Assembly (NCBI RefSeq): GCF_000719705.1
Contig: NZ_JOHO01000016.1
Location: 60,047 to 124,046 of the forward strand
Length of the DNA: 64,000 bases
From: Streptomyces sp. NRRL S-350
GTDB lineage: Bacteria > Actinomycetota > Actinomycetes > Streptomycetales > Streptomycetaceae
Direction of reading: 5' to 3'
Below, piece after piece: positions 1-8,352 of this stretch. The number at the start of each line of letters is the position of its first letter. Position 1 is the stretch's first letter. A program made the translations under genes and the position numbers. A model generated the notes under the pieces. The model was not told the origin of the DNA. It made no database searches and worked only from the letters and a program-made list of their open reading frames with translations.

Positions 1-539
1 AACAGCACCACCGTCCAGCCGACCTGGCAGACCGTGATCCCCACCGCGTAGCGCAGTGCCACCCGGCGCGCCTCGCCCTGCTCGCCGGCTGCCGCGCGCA
101 GCCACTGGGTCACCATCGCCAGGCGCATCACCACGTACCCGGTGATCGCCAGCACCAGGTCCTGGGTCGCGAACAGCCTCGGCACCCCGGCGGCGAGGAT
201 CAGCACGCCGGCGATCTGCACCAGCGTGGTGAGCCGGTACGGCACGTCGTCGCAGTCGTAGGCGGAGGCGAACCAGGTGAAGTTCATCCACGCCCACCAG
301 ATCGCGAAGAACGCCAGCGCGTAGCCGCGCAGCCCCTCCCCGTAGTGCCCGGCCGCGAGGGAGTGGGCCAGTTCGCGCCCCGCCTGGCCGACCGCGACCA
401 CGAAGCAGAGGTCGAAGAAGAGTTCCAGCGGGGTGGCGACCCGGTGCGGCTCGTCGCGGTCGCGCGGGACCATCCGGCGCACCGGCGGCGGGTCGGCGGG
501 GTGCGTGCGGGGTGCCGCGGCGGCGGGGTCACTGGCCAT
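1..539 (-). CDS. LtrA-family membrane protein, N-terminal part (3' end off the window)
   Basis: Only the first about 179 codons are present; the reading frame runs off the left edge, whereas family members are usually near 400 residues. The start is an ATG at 539 with GGAGC about ten bases upstream. A Pro-rich leader of about 35 residues is followed by TPLELFFDLCFVVAVGQ, the hallmark opening of the 'low temperature requirement A' family, and then by hydrophobic helices. The family is an integral membrane protein group of unknown biochemical role; the name comes from a Listeria cold-sensitivity mutant and is not evidence of function. A second LtrA protein is encoded at 28336-29541 with the related opening AELYFDLVFVFAITQ. 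Family assignment is secure, function is not. Confidence 0.85.
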   Translation of the reverse strand, partial: MASDPAAAAPRTHPADPPPVRRMVPRDRDEPHRVATPLELFFDLCFVVAVGQAGRELAHSLAAGHYGEGLRGYALAFFAIWWAWMNFTWFASAYDCDDVPYRLTTLVQIAGVLILAAGVPRLFATQDLVLAITGYVVMRLAMVTQWLRAAAGEQGEARRVALRYAVGITVCQVGWTVVL

Positions 540-972
540 CGGAGCTGCTCCGGGGTCGGGGAGGGGCTGGTCGTCCCGCGCATCCTGGCAGCGGCCCGGC
601 GCGGGCGCACGCACCGGCGCGCGACCCGGGGAGGGCCGGTGGGGCCCGGGAAGGGCCCGGCAGGGGCCGGACGGCCCCGGAGGCGATCGCCCCGTATGCC
701 CCTTTTCTCCTTGCCGTCAGCCGTAGTTGACGCTTCGGTGCGCGAACTGGGTGACAGCTCACGGGTTTCCGGGCGCGCCCCGCGCGCGGTGCCCCGGGAG
801 TCCGGAGAGCGCCGCTACATTCGTCCCCGGTTGGAAGAGCGCGGGCCCTGCGGGGCCCCATGACACGGGCGGCCTGCGGGCAACGCGGAAGGTCAAGGCG
901 GGTGGCGGGACAGCGGGGGCGGCAGAGCCGACCTCCCCTGTCCGCGCCACCGGCCTCGTGATCACCGCGCTG
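540..972. other. Intergenic stretch without a supported gene
   Basis: About 430 bases between the LtrA start and a tandem repeat. I see no reading frame with a credible start and family signature on either strand. The part near 690-840 is slightly less G+C-rich and is the likely promoter zone for the leftward LtrA gene. No clear -35/-10 pair was identified. Confidence 0.4.
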
Positions 973-1041
973 CTCGCCAGAGCCTGCCGTGCGGCGCTCG
1001 CCGGAGCGTGCCGTGCGCTGCTCGCCGGAGCCCGCCGTGCG
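973..1041. repeat. 24-bp tandem repeat, about 2.9 copies
   Basis: Copies start at 973, 997 and 1021, with a core like CTCGCCGGAGC followed by YGCCGTGCG. The array lies 26 bases past the stop codon of the binding-protein gene. It is not coding on either strand as far as I can tell. Confidence 0.85.
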
Positions 1042-1066
1042 GCCCGCCCGGGGTCGCCCTCAGCCG

Positions 1067-2773
1067 CTACTTCTCCCAGCCGACCTTGCTGTAGTCCTCC
1101 TGCGCGAGGCCGAAGGCGCCGTAGTTGGCGAGCCCCTTGCGGACGGCGACCACGGCGGGGCGCTGGTAGAGCTCGACGGTGTGGCCGAGCTCCCAGATCT
1201 TCGCGTCCGCCTGGTTGTAGAGCTTCGCGGCCTCCACCGGGTCGACCGTCCCGGCCGCCTTCTTCAGCAGGCCGTCGATCTCCGGAGTGCCCAGGCGGGA
1301 CGGGTTGCTGAAGGTGTTGTCGCCCACCGGCAGGCGGAAGTTGGCCAGGCTCTTGGAGTTGGGGAAGGAGTCGGTGTTGCGCCAGCTCGCGACGTCGAAC
1401 TTGCCCGGGGTCACGTACTTGGCGAAGTAGTCGTTGGCGGCCACCTTGTCCAGGTCGACCTTGACTCCGGCCGCCTGCCACATCGCCGCCGCCGCGGTGG
1501 CGAGGTCGAGCTGGGCCTGCGTGGAGCCGTCGCTGAGCACCCAGTGCAGTTCCAGCTGCTGTCCGTCCTTGGTGCGCGGCTGCCCGCTGCCGGCGTCCTT
1601 CCAGCCGGCGTCGTCCAGCTGCTTCTTCGCCGCGGCCAGGTCGAACGTGGCCCAGCTGCCCGAGTTGTCCTGGTACCCGGCCTGGTTGGGCATGATGATG
1701 TGGTTGCCGAGCGGCTTGAACTCCACCGGCACCCCGTTGTTGGCGATCTTGATCAGCGCCGAGCGGTCCAGCGCCTTGCCGAGCGCCTGGCGGACCCGCT
1801 GGTCCGCCAGCGCGCCGGTGCCGCCGAAGGAGATGTGCACCTCGTCCCAGGGGCTGGCGGCCCGGATCACGGTGTCCTTGGCGTCCTTGAGCTGCCCGTA
1901 CGCGGTGGCGGTGCCGGCCGAGGCGAGGTCGATCTCGTTGTTGAGGTACGCCTGGATGCTCGCCGCCTTGTCCATCACCCGGAAGGTGATCTTGTCGAGC
2001 TTGGCCTTGGTGCCCCACCAGGCCGGGTCCGGGACGAAGCTGATGGTCTGCGCGGTCTTGTCCGCCACACCGATCTTCAGCGCGCCCGCGGTGATCGGGA
2101 CCTTCTCCACCCAGCCCTTGTTGAAGTCGTCCGGGGTGGCGATGCCGGCCGCCGGGACCAGCGGGCGGAACAGGTTCTGCCAGTCCGCGTACGGCTCCGA
2201 GAAGGTGACCTTCACCTCGCTCGGGTCGGCGCCCTGCTCGACCGCGGAGATCAGCTCGTAGCCGGACGGGTCGTAGATGTTGTACGCCGGGTCCTTGCCG
2301 TTGCTCGCCTGCCAGTCGGCCTTGAAGTCCAGGTAGCTCAGCGGCTTGCCGTCCGACCACTTGGCCTTGGGGTTCAGCTTGTAGGTGATCACCTGCGGCG
2401 AGGTCGAGGTGACCTTGGCGTCCACCAGGAAGTCCGGGTTCGGCTGGAAGGTCCCGGAGGCGTCGGTGTCGAACAGCGAGGGCTCCAGGGCCCGGACGAG
2501 GTCCACCGTGTCGGTGTAGGAGCCGCCGTCCACCTGGAGCGGGTTCCACTGGGTGATCCACTGGTCCAGCGCGAAGCGCACCTCGCCGCCGTCCTTGACC
2601 TGGTCCAGCGGCTTGGCGTTGATGTCCTGGGAGTTCTGTCGCGGCGGCTCGCTCTTGGCCACGTCACCGGCGGAGCCGCCCCCGCCCGAGGTGCACGCGG
2701 TGACCGCGAGCACGACGGCGACGGCGAGGGCGGCGGCCCGGCCGAGGCGGCGGGCCGTGGTGGAAGCGTCCAT
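1067..2773 (-). CDS. ABC transporter solute-binding lipoprotein, family 5 (peptide/nickel type)
   Basis: A 568-residue extracytoplasmic receptor that would capture the substrate for the importer encoded divergently at 3109-7164. The ATG at 2773 is preceded by AGGGGG and opens a short basic n-region, a hydrophobic stretch and a lipobox ending VTAC (Cys27), so the mature protein should be lipid-anchored. An upstream in-frame ATG exists but would put 26 residues in front of the signal peptide. The body matches the SBP_bac_5 fold, with segments such as LEPSLF near the N-terminus, DQRVRQAL in the middle and a closing FGLAQEDYSKVGWEK typical of oligopeptide receptors. Substrate cannot be read from sequence. 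It is transcribed away from the permeases, with a shared 300-bp regulatory region. Confidence 0.92.
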   Translation of the reverse strand: MDASTTARRLGRAAALAVAVVLAVTACTSGGGGSAGDVAKSEPPRQNSQDINAKPLDQVKDGGEVRFALDQWITQWNPLQVDGGSYTDTVDLVRALEPSLFDTDASGTFQPNPDFLVDAKVTSTSPQVITYKLNPKAKWSDGKPLSYLDFKADWQASNGKDPAYNIYDPSGYELISAVEQGADPSEVKVTFSEPYADWQNLFRPLVPAAGIATPDDFNKGWVEKVPITAGALKIGVADKTAQTISFVPDPAWWGTKAKLDKITFRVMDKAASIQAYLNNEIDLASAGTATAYGQLKDAKDTVIRAASPWDEVHISFGGTGALADQRVRQALGKALDRSALIKIANNGVPVEFKPLGNHIIMPNQAGYQDNSGSWATFDLAAAKKQLDDAGWKDAGSGQPRTKDGQQLELHWVLSDGSTQAQLDLATAAAAMWQAAGVKVDLDKVAANDYFAKYVTPGKFDVASWRNTDSFPNSKSLANFRLPVGDNTFSNPSRLGTPEIDGLLKKAAGTVDPVEAAKLYNQADAKIWELGHTVELYQRPAVVAVRKGLANYGAFGLAQEDYSKVGWEK

Positions 2774-2880
2774 GGAGGTCCCCCTGGTGAGGTCTGCGAA
2801 GCGGGAGTCGGGTCGCGGCAGGCATGACTTGGCTTGAGCGTGGGCACTCAATCCGGCACCGAGCCAGAGGAACGTAACAG

Positions 2881-2924
2881 CGGATCAGATCCGCCACCAG
2901 GGGGAGGAGCGCACACCTGATCCG
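2881..2924. promoter_or_regulatory. Candidate operator between binding protein and permease genes
   Basis: CGGATC-A-GATCCG (2881-2893) is an inverted repeat with one central base. CTGATCCG at 2917-2924 repeats one arm in inverted orientation about 36 bases from the first CGGATCAG. The site lies in the middle of the divergent promoter region, where a regulator could control both arms of the transporter. No regulator gene is adjacent. The rest of 2774-3061 shows no gene. Confidence 0.3.
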
Positions 2925-3061
2925 AACGTCACGTGCCGCAATGCCGCCGCAACACCCCCGCCGTTCCCGGGTGCTTCACTCTGACCTGCACTTTCCCCAA
3001 CCACCCTGATTCCAGAGCCGCCTGACGCCCCGACCGGGCCCCGACCGAAGGCCACCACCCC

Positions 3062-3109
3062 ATGCCCACCAGACGCACCGACCCCGCCCCCACCCCGGGC
3101 GGCCGTTGA
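3062..3109 (+). CDS. Possible 15-residue leader peptide coupled to the permease
   Basis: An ATG at 3062, with GAAGG ten bases upstream, opens a 15-codon frame (MPTRRTDPAPTPGGR). Its TGA stop overlaps the permease ATG as TGATG at 3107-3111. The permease start itself has no ribosome-binding site, so its translation could depend on termination of this short frame. The alternative is that this is chance and the permease mRNA is read some other way. The peptide is Pro/Arg-rich and has no known family. Confidence 0.3.
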   Translation: MPTRRTDPAPTPGGR

Positions 3110-4089
3110 TGCTCCACTACCTGGCGAAGCGGCTGAGCTACTACGCGGTGCTGCTGATCGCCGCCCTCTTCCTCGCGTACGCGGTCTCGGCGACCGCCCT
3201 GCAGCCGCGCACCTACTTCGACGCCAAGGTGCCCCGCCCGTCCGCCGAGTCCGTCGAGCGCCAGCTCACCGCGCTCAACCTGAACGACCGCACCCCGGTG
3301 GTCGAACGCTTCGGCCACTGGGCCGGCGGACTGCTCCACGGCGACCTCGGCCGGACCATCCACGACACCCCCGTCACCGACGACTTCGGCCGCCGGGTCT
3401 GGGTCTCGCTGCGGCTCCTGCTGCTCGGCAGCCTGCTCGGCATGTTCCTCGGCGTCGCCGTCGGGGCGTGGGGCGCCGTCCGCCAGTACCGGATCTCCGA
3501 CCGGCTGCTCACCGTGCTGTCCTTCGTGCTGCTCTCCACGCCGGTCTTCCTGGTCGCGCTGTTCCTCAAGAACGGCGCCATCGCCGCCAAGGACGCCGCC
3601 GGGCACGAGGTGATCCCGTTCACCGGCTACGAGACCCCCGGGCTCACCGGCGGCCTCGGCACCCACCTGGCCGACTGGGCGCTGCACCTGCTGCTGCCCA
3701 CCATCTCGCTGGCCCTCGGCGGCCTCGCCACCTACAGCCGCTACCAGCGCGGCACCATGCTCGACGTGCTCGGCTCCGACTACCTGCGCACCGCCGAGGC
3801 CAAGGGCCTCACCCGCGGACGGGCCCTGCTCAAGCACGGGCTGCGCACCGCCGTGATCCCGATGTCGACCATGTTCGCCTACAGCTTCCTGGGCATCTTC
3901 ACCGGCGCGATCTTCACCGAGACGATCTTCGGCTGGCACGGCATGGGCGAGTGGCTGATCCAGTCGATCAACGAACAGGACGTCAACTCGGTCGTCGCGA
4001 TCAACCTGTTCACCGCCGTCGTCGTCCTCGCCTCCGGCTTCCTCGCCGACACCCTGCACGCCGCCCTCGACCCGCGCGTGCGGACCTGA
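3109..4089 (+). CDS. ABC transporter permease, DppB/OppB type
   Basis: A 326-residue inner-membrane permease of the binding-protein-dependent family, first of a three-gene run on this strand. The N-terminal LAKRLSYYAVLLIAALFLAY helix is the typical OppB/DppB opening. The EAA loop that docks on the ATPase is visible near residues 220-240 as DYLRTAEAKGLTRGRALLKH. The large periplasmic loop after helix 1 (ALNLNDRTPVVERFG, then LHGDLGRTI) is also a family feature. TTG at 3106 is an alternative start one codon upstream. ATG 3109 was chosen because it overlaps the stop of a short upstream frame (TGATG). It would pair with the next gene as a heterodimer. Confidence 0.92.
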   Translation: MLHYLAKRLSYYAVLLIAALFLAYAVSATALQPRTYFDAKVPRPSAESVERQLTALNLNDRTPVVERFGHWAGGLLHGDLGRTIHDTPVTDDFGRRVWVSLRLLLLGSLLGMFLGVAVGAWGAVRQYRISDRLLTVLSFVLLSTPVFLVALFLKNGAIAAKDAAGHEVIPFTGYETPGLTGGLGTHLADWALHLLLPTISLALGGLATYSRYQRGTMLDVLGSDYLRTAEAKGLTRGRALLKHGLRTAVIPMSTMFAYSFLGIFTGAIFTETIFGWHGMGEWLIQSINEQDVNSVVAINLFTAVVVLASGFLADTLHAALDPRVRT

Positions 4090-4105
4090 CCGGAGGAGAC
4101 CCGAG

Positions 4106-5056
4106 ATGACCACCCTCTCCGTCGAACCGGCCGAGCCCGTGGCCACCGTCGGCGTGCCCCGGGCGGCCGGCCGCGGACGGCTCGTCCTCGCCCGGCTGCT
4201 CGCCGCCCGCGGGGCCGTCGTCGGTGCCGTCGTCGTCCTGCTGCTGTTCGCGCTCGCCTTCGGCGGGCCGTACCTCACGCCCTGGCACTACGCCACCCCC
4301 GACTTCACCGCGCTGCACCGGCCCCCGTCCGCCGAGCACTGGTTCGGCACCAACGGGGTCGGCCAGGACGTCTTCGCACAGACCGTCCGCGGACTGCAGA
4401 AGTCGCTGGTCATCGGCCTGCTGGTGGCCCTGTTCTCCACCGTGCTGGCCTCCGTGGTCGGCGCCTGCGCCGGCTACTTCGGCGGCTGGATCGACCGGGC
4501 GCTGATGTTCCTGGTGGACCTGCTGCTCGTCTTCCCCTCCTTCCTGGTCATCACCATCGTCTCCGCCCGGCTGAGGAGCGCCGGCTGGATCGCCTTCGTG
4601 CTGCTCCTCGCCCTGTTCAACTGGATGATCACCGCCCGGGTGGTCCGCTCGATGACCATCTCCCTGCGCGAGCGCGAATTCGTCCGCGCCGCACGGTTCA
4701 TGGGGGTGCGGCCGCTGCGGATCATCAGCCGGCACATCCTGCCGAACGTCGCCTCCTTCCTCATCATCGACGCCACCATCGCGGTCGGCGGCGCCGTGAT
4801 GAGCGAGACCGCGCTCTCCTACTTCGGCTTCGGGGTCAAGGCGCCGGACGTCTCGCTCGGCACCCTGCTCGCCGCCGGGACCAGCGAAGCCCCGGTGTTC
4901 CCCTGGCTGTTCTACTTCGCCGCCGCGCTGCTGGTGCTGTTCGTCCTCGCCGTCAACCTGATCGGGGACGGGCTGCGCGACGCCCTCGACCCCACCTCCG
5001 CGGCCGCGCCGCGCCGCCGCCCCCGCCGTTCCGTCAGCCGTAGGAAGCGCCCGTGA
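4106..5056 (+). CDS. ABC transporter permease, DppC/OppC type
   Basis: A 316-residue second permease. The ATG at 4106 has a strong GGAGGAG ribosome site at 4091-4097. After an N-terminal cytoplasmic segment, residues near 75-85 carry EHWFGTNGVGQDVF, the HxxGTDxxGRD-like loop seen in DppC proteins. The EAA motif follows near residues 190-215 (EFVRAARFMGVRPLRIISRH, then ILPN). The C-terminal tail is very Arg-rich (RRRPRRSVSRRKRP), unusual for the family but cytoplasmic by prediction. The gene lies 16 bp after the first permease and overlaps the ATPase gene by four bases (GTGA), so the three are almost certainly one transcript with coupled translation. Confidence 0.92.
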   Translation: MTTLSVEPAEPVATVGVPRAAGRGRLVLARLLAARGAVVGAVVVLLLFALAFGGPYLTPWHYATPDFTALHRPPSAEHWFGTNGVGQDVFAQTVRGLQKSLVIGLLVALFSTVLASVVGACAGYFGGWIDRALMFLVDLLLVFPSFLVITIVSARLRSAGWIAFVLLLALFNWMITARVVRSMTISLREREFVRAARFMGVRPLRIISRHILPNVASFLIIDATIAVGGAVMSETALSYFGFGVKAPDVSLGTLLAAGTSEAPVFPWLFYFAAALLVLFVLAVNLIGDGLRDALDPTSAAAPRRRPRRSVSRRKRP

Positions 5057-7164
5057 CCACCACCGCCGGAACGACCACCGGAACCACCGCCGTCGAAACC
5101 CCGCTGCTCGCCGTCCGGGACCTGCGGGTGGACTTCGCCGGACCGCACGGCCCGGTCCCCGCCGTCCGCGGGGTGGACCTCACCCTGCACCGCGGCGAGA
5201 CCCTCGGCATCGTCGGCGAGTCCGGCTCCGGGAAGTCCGTCACCGCCCTGTCCGTGCTCGGGCTGCTGCCCGGCACGGCGCGCGTCAGCGGATCGGTGCG
5301 ACTGGACGGCCGGGAGCTGGTCGGGCTGCCGGGCAGGGAGCTCGCGACGATCCGCGGCCGCCGGGTCGCCATGGTCTTCCAGGACCCGCTCTCCGCCTTC
5401 ACCCCGGTCTACCGGATCGGCGACCAGATCGCCGAGGCGGTCCGCATCCACCAGCGGGTGGACAAGGCCACCGCGCGCCGCCGGGCCGCCGAACTCCTCG
5501 ACCTGGTCGGCATCCCCGCGCCCGACCGGGCCCTGGACAGCTTCCCGCACGAGTTCTCCGGCGGCATGCGCCAGCGCGCGATGATCGCCATGGCCGTCGC
5601 CAACGAGCCCGACATCCTGCTCGCCGACGAGCCCACCACCGCCCTCGACGTCACCATCCAGGCCCAGGTGCTGGACGTGCTGCGCACCGCCCGGCGGGAG
5701 ACCGGCGCGGCGCTCGTCCTGGTCAGCCACGACCTCGGGGTGATCGCCGGGACGGCCGACCGGGTCGCCGTGATGTACGCGGGGCGGGTGGTCGAGACGG
5801 CCGGGGTGGACGACCTGTTCGCGGCCCCGCGCCACCCGTACTCGCTCGGCCTGATCGGCGCGCTGCCCCGGCTGGACGGCCGCGGCGGCCCGCTGGTGCC
5901 GATCCCCGGCGCCCCGGCCCCGATGGCCGACCTGCCGCCGGGCTGCCCGTTCGCGGCGCGCTGCCCGCTGGCGGAGGCGCGCTGCTCGGCGGCGGAGCCC
6001 GCCCTGGAGGGGGCGGACGGCCACCTGGCGGCGTGCGTACGGTCGGCGGAGCTCGCCGAGCGTCGGCCCGCGCCGGCCGAGGTCTACCCCGTTCCTGCGC
6101 TGCCCGCCGCTGCCGCCGACGGCCGCGACCGCTCCGCCCGGCCGCCCGTCCTGTCGGTGAGCGGCCTCGGCAAAACGTTTCCGCTCCTCAAGGGCGCGGT
6201 GTTCAAGCGCAAGGTCGGCGAGGTGTACGCGGTGGACGGCGTCGACCTGGACCTGCGCGAGGGCGAGACCCTCGGCCTGGTCGGCGAGTCCGGCTCCGGC
6301 AAATCCACCACACTGTTCGAACTGCTGAAGCTCGGCGCCCCCGAGACCGGCCGGATCGAACTGCTCGGCCACGACACCGCCGGCCTCACCCGGGCCGCGG
6401 CCCACCGGCTCCGCGCCGAGGTGCAGATCGTCTTCCAGGACCCGATGGCCAGCCTCGACCCCCGGATGCCGATCGGCGACATCGTCGCCGAACCCCTGCT
6501 CGCCCAGCGCACCCCGCGCGAGGAGATCGCCCGCCGGGTGCCCGGACTGCTGCGCCAGGTCGGCCTCGACCCGGAACACGCCGCCCGCTACCCGCACCAG
6601 TTCTCCGGCGGCCAGCGCCAGCGCGTCTCGATCGCCCGGGCGCTCGCCGTCCGGCCGAAACTGCTGGTCCTCGACGAACCGGTCTCGGCACTGGACGTCT
6701 CCATCCAGGCCGGGGTGCTGAACCTGCTGCAGTCGCTCAAGGCGGAACTCGGGCTCTCCTACCTGTTCGTCTCCCACGACCTCTCGGTGATCCGGCACCT
6801 CGCCGACCGGGTCAGCGTGATGTACCTCGGCCGGACCGTCGAACAGGGCGAGGTCTCCGCCGTCTTCGACCGCCCCCGCCACCCCTACACCCGGGCCCTG
6901 CTCTCCGCCGTCCCGCTGCCCGACCCCGCCGCCGAGCGCGCCCGCGACCGCATCCTGCTGGCCGGCGACCCGCCCTCCCCCACCGAGCGCCGCACCGGCT
7001 GCCCCTTCCGCACCCGCTGCCCGCGCTACGCCGGACTCGCCGACCGGGCGGACCGGGCCCGCTGCGAACAGGAAAGGCCGGCACTCGACGGCACGGCGGG
7101 CACGGACCACCAGGCCGCCTGCCACCACCCGGAACCGGGAACGGCCGACGATCACACAAGGTGA
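5053..7164 (+). CDS. Fused double ATP-binding protein of a peptide-type ABC importer (DppD-DppF)
   Basis: A 703-residue protein with two complete ABC ATPase domains in tandem, equivalent to DppD and DppF joined. Domain 1: Walker A GESGSGKS at 55-62, signature SGGMRQR, Walker B LLADEPTTALD. Domain 2: Walker A GESGSGKS at about 411-418, signature SGGQRQRVSIARAL, Walker B LLVLDEPVSALD. Each domain ends with the oligopeptide-type Cys-rich extension (GCPFAARCPLAEARC, then GCPFRTRCP with a later Cys). In some relatives this extension binds an iron-sulfur cluster; whether it does so here is unknown. The GTG start overlaps the preceding permease stop by four bases. Both sites keep all key residues, so both should hydrolyse ATP. 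This completes the importer begun at 1067. Confidence 0.95.
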   Translation: MTTTAGTTTGTTAVETPLLAVRDLRVDFAGPHGPVPAVRGVDLTLHRGETLGIVGESGSGKSVTALSVLGLLPGTARVSGSVRLDGRELVGLPGRELATIRGRRVAMVFQDPLSAFTPVYRIGDQIAEAVRIHQRVDKATARRRAAELLDLVGIPAPDRALDSFPHEFSGGMRQRAMIAMAVANEPDILLADEPTTALDVTIQAQVLDVLRTARRETGAALVLVSHDLGVIAGTADRVAVMYAGRVVETAGVDDLFAAPRHPYSLGLIGALPRLDGRGGPLVPIPGAPAPMADLPPGCPFAARCPLAEARCSAAEPALEGADGHLAACVRSAELAERRPAPAEVYPVPALPAAAADGRDRSARPPVLSVSGLGKTFPLLKGAVFKRKVGEVYAVDGVDLDLREGETLGLVGESGSGKSTTLFELLKLGAPETGRIELLGHDTAGLTRAAAHRLRAEVQIVFQDPMASLDPRMPIGDIVAEPLLAQRTPREEIARRVPGLLRQVGLDPEHAARYPHQFSGGQRQRVSIARALAVRPKLLVLDEPVSALDVSIQAGVLNLLQSLKAELGLSYLFVSHDLSVIRHLADRVSVMYLGRTVEQGEVSAVFDRPRHPYTRALLSAVPLPDPAAERARDRILLAGDPPSPTERRTGCPFRTRCPRYAGLADRADRARCEQERPALDGTAGTDHQAACHHPEPGTADDHTR

Positions 7165-7224
7165 CCACCCGAATACGATTCGGCGGATCGCGTCGGAGCC
7201 GTGTAAAGTCTCCGACGTCAGCAA

Positions 7225-7298
7225 GCGCCGCTAGCTCAGTTGGTTAGAGCAGCTGACTCTTAATCAGCGGGTCCGGGGTTCGAGTCCCTGGCGGCGCA
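7225..7298 (+). tRNA. tRNA-Lys (CTT anticodon), copy 1
   Basis: A full cloverleaf can be folded: acceptor GCGCCGC pairs with GCGGCGC, D-arm GCTC/GAGC with AGTTGGTTA loop, anticodon loop CTCTTAA within GCTGA/TCAGC, and T-arm with TTCGAGT. The discriminator base is A and no CCA is encoded, as usual in actinomycetes. It is identical to the copy at 9320-9393, including several bases of 5' flank (CGTCAGCA). Confidence 0.97.
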
Positions 7299-7309
7299 CA
7301 TGGCAAGGT

Positions 7310-7341
7310 CTCAGGCCGTCCACTCCGGTGGGCGGCCTGAG
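7310..7341 (+). terminator. Stem-loop after tRNA-Lys copy 1
   Basis: Arms CTCAGGCCGTCCAC (7310-7323) and GTGGGCGGCCTGAG (7328-7341) form a 14-bp stem with one G-T pair and a TCCG loop. There is no T-tract, which is common for actinomycete terminators. It may also serve the convergent hydrolase gene. Confidence 0.75.
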
Positions 7342-7437
7342 GCGTTTCCGGGCGGCGGCGCGGCCCGGCCGTCGGGTTCCCGCTGCCGGTTCCGGCCGGC
7401 GGTTCCGTCCGACGCCGCCCCACCGGCTCCCGCCTGT

Positions 7438-8352
7438 TCAGCGCGTGTCGAGCACGGCCGCGGCCACCGCGTCCGGGCGGTCGAACATCACCAGGTGCCC
7501 GGCCGGGGCGGTGGTGCGGAACTCGGCGCCGAGCAGCGCCGCGAGCTCCCGCTGCTCGGCCAGCCAGACCACGGTGCGGCCGGAGTGGCGGCCGTCGTCG
7601 GCGGCCAGCACGGTGACCGGCAGGTCCTCGGGCAGCGGCCGGGTGCGCCGCAGCCCGTCCAGCTCGGCCGCCAGGTCGAGGTAGCGGGTGTTCTCCCGGA
7701 GCAGCGCGCGCAGGGCGCGGCCGGTGCGGTAGCAGTGCCGGACCAGCGGCTCCGGGGCGAGGTCCTCGCGGCGCACGGTGGACAGCCGGGCCGTCATCCG
7801 GCGGACGGTCGGGCCGAGCAGGTAGGGCACGGCGAGGGCGGTCGCCGCACCGGCCACCGCCCGGGCGGCCAGGTCGCGCGCAGCGGGCGCCGGCAACGGC
7901 CGGGCCCCCGGCTCGACGCTGCCGTCGACCAGGACCAGGGCGGCGGTCCGGTCGGGGTGCAGCCGGGCGAAGGCCTCGACGTGGAACCCGGCGAGCGAGT
8001 GGCCGACGACGGTGCAGGGCTCCCTCAGCCCGAGGCCGTCCAGCACCGCCCGGATCCGGTCGGCCTCGCCGGCCGCCGTCGGGGCGGGGCGCCCGGTGGC
8101 GGGCTCTGCGGCGCTCAGCCCGTAACCGGGCCGGTCGAAGCGGACCACGGTGCGGTAGGGCGTGAGGAACGGGACGACCAGGTCCCAGTCGAACCAGCTG
8201 CTGCCGAGGCCGCCGCTGAGCAGGCAGACCGGGCCGCTCCCCTCGGTGCGGACGTGCAGCGGGACGCCGTCGACGCGCAGGAAGCACGCCCGGGTGGCGG
8301 GGTCGTCGGGCCTGCGGGGGTCTCCCGGGCGGGCGCCGCCGGGCGCGCTCAT
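7438..8352 (-). CDS. Alpha/beta hydrolase
   Basis: A 304-residue alpha/beta-hydrolase. The nucleophile elbow is GHSLAG (VVGHSLAGFHVEAF). An oxyanion-region GGLGSSWFDW follows the first strand, and a C-terminal PAGHLVMFDRPDAV supplies the catalytic His. LVLVDGS after the nucleophile helix is typical of the fold. The ATG at 8352 overlaps the end of the upstream membrane-protein gene by four bases (8349-8352), so the two are co-translated. Substrate is unknown; the closest general type is the haloperoxidase/esterase-like group. The pair lies between two identical tRNA-Lys genes and is transcribed against both. Confidence 0.88.
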   Translation of the reverse strand: MSAPGGARPGDPRRPDDPATRACFLRVDGVPLHVRTEGSGPVCLLSGGLGSSWFDWDLVVPFLTPYRTVVRFDRPGYGLSAAEPATGRPAPTAAGEADRIRAVLDGLGLREPCTVVGHSLAGFHVEAFARLHPDRTAALVLVDGSVEPGARPLPAPAARDLAARAVAGAATALAVPYLLGPTVRRMTARLSTVRREDLAPEPLVRHCYRTGRALRALLRENTRYLDLAAELDGLRRTRPLPEDLPVTVLAADDGRHSGRTVVWLAEQRELAALLGAEFRTTAPAGHLVMFDRPDAVAAAVLDTR

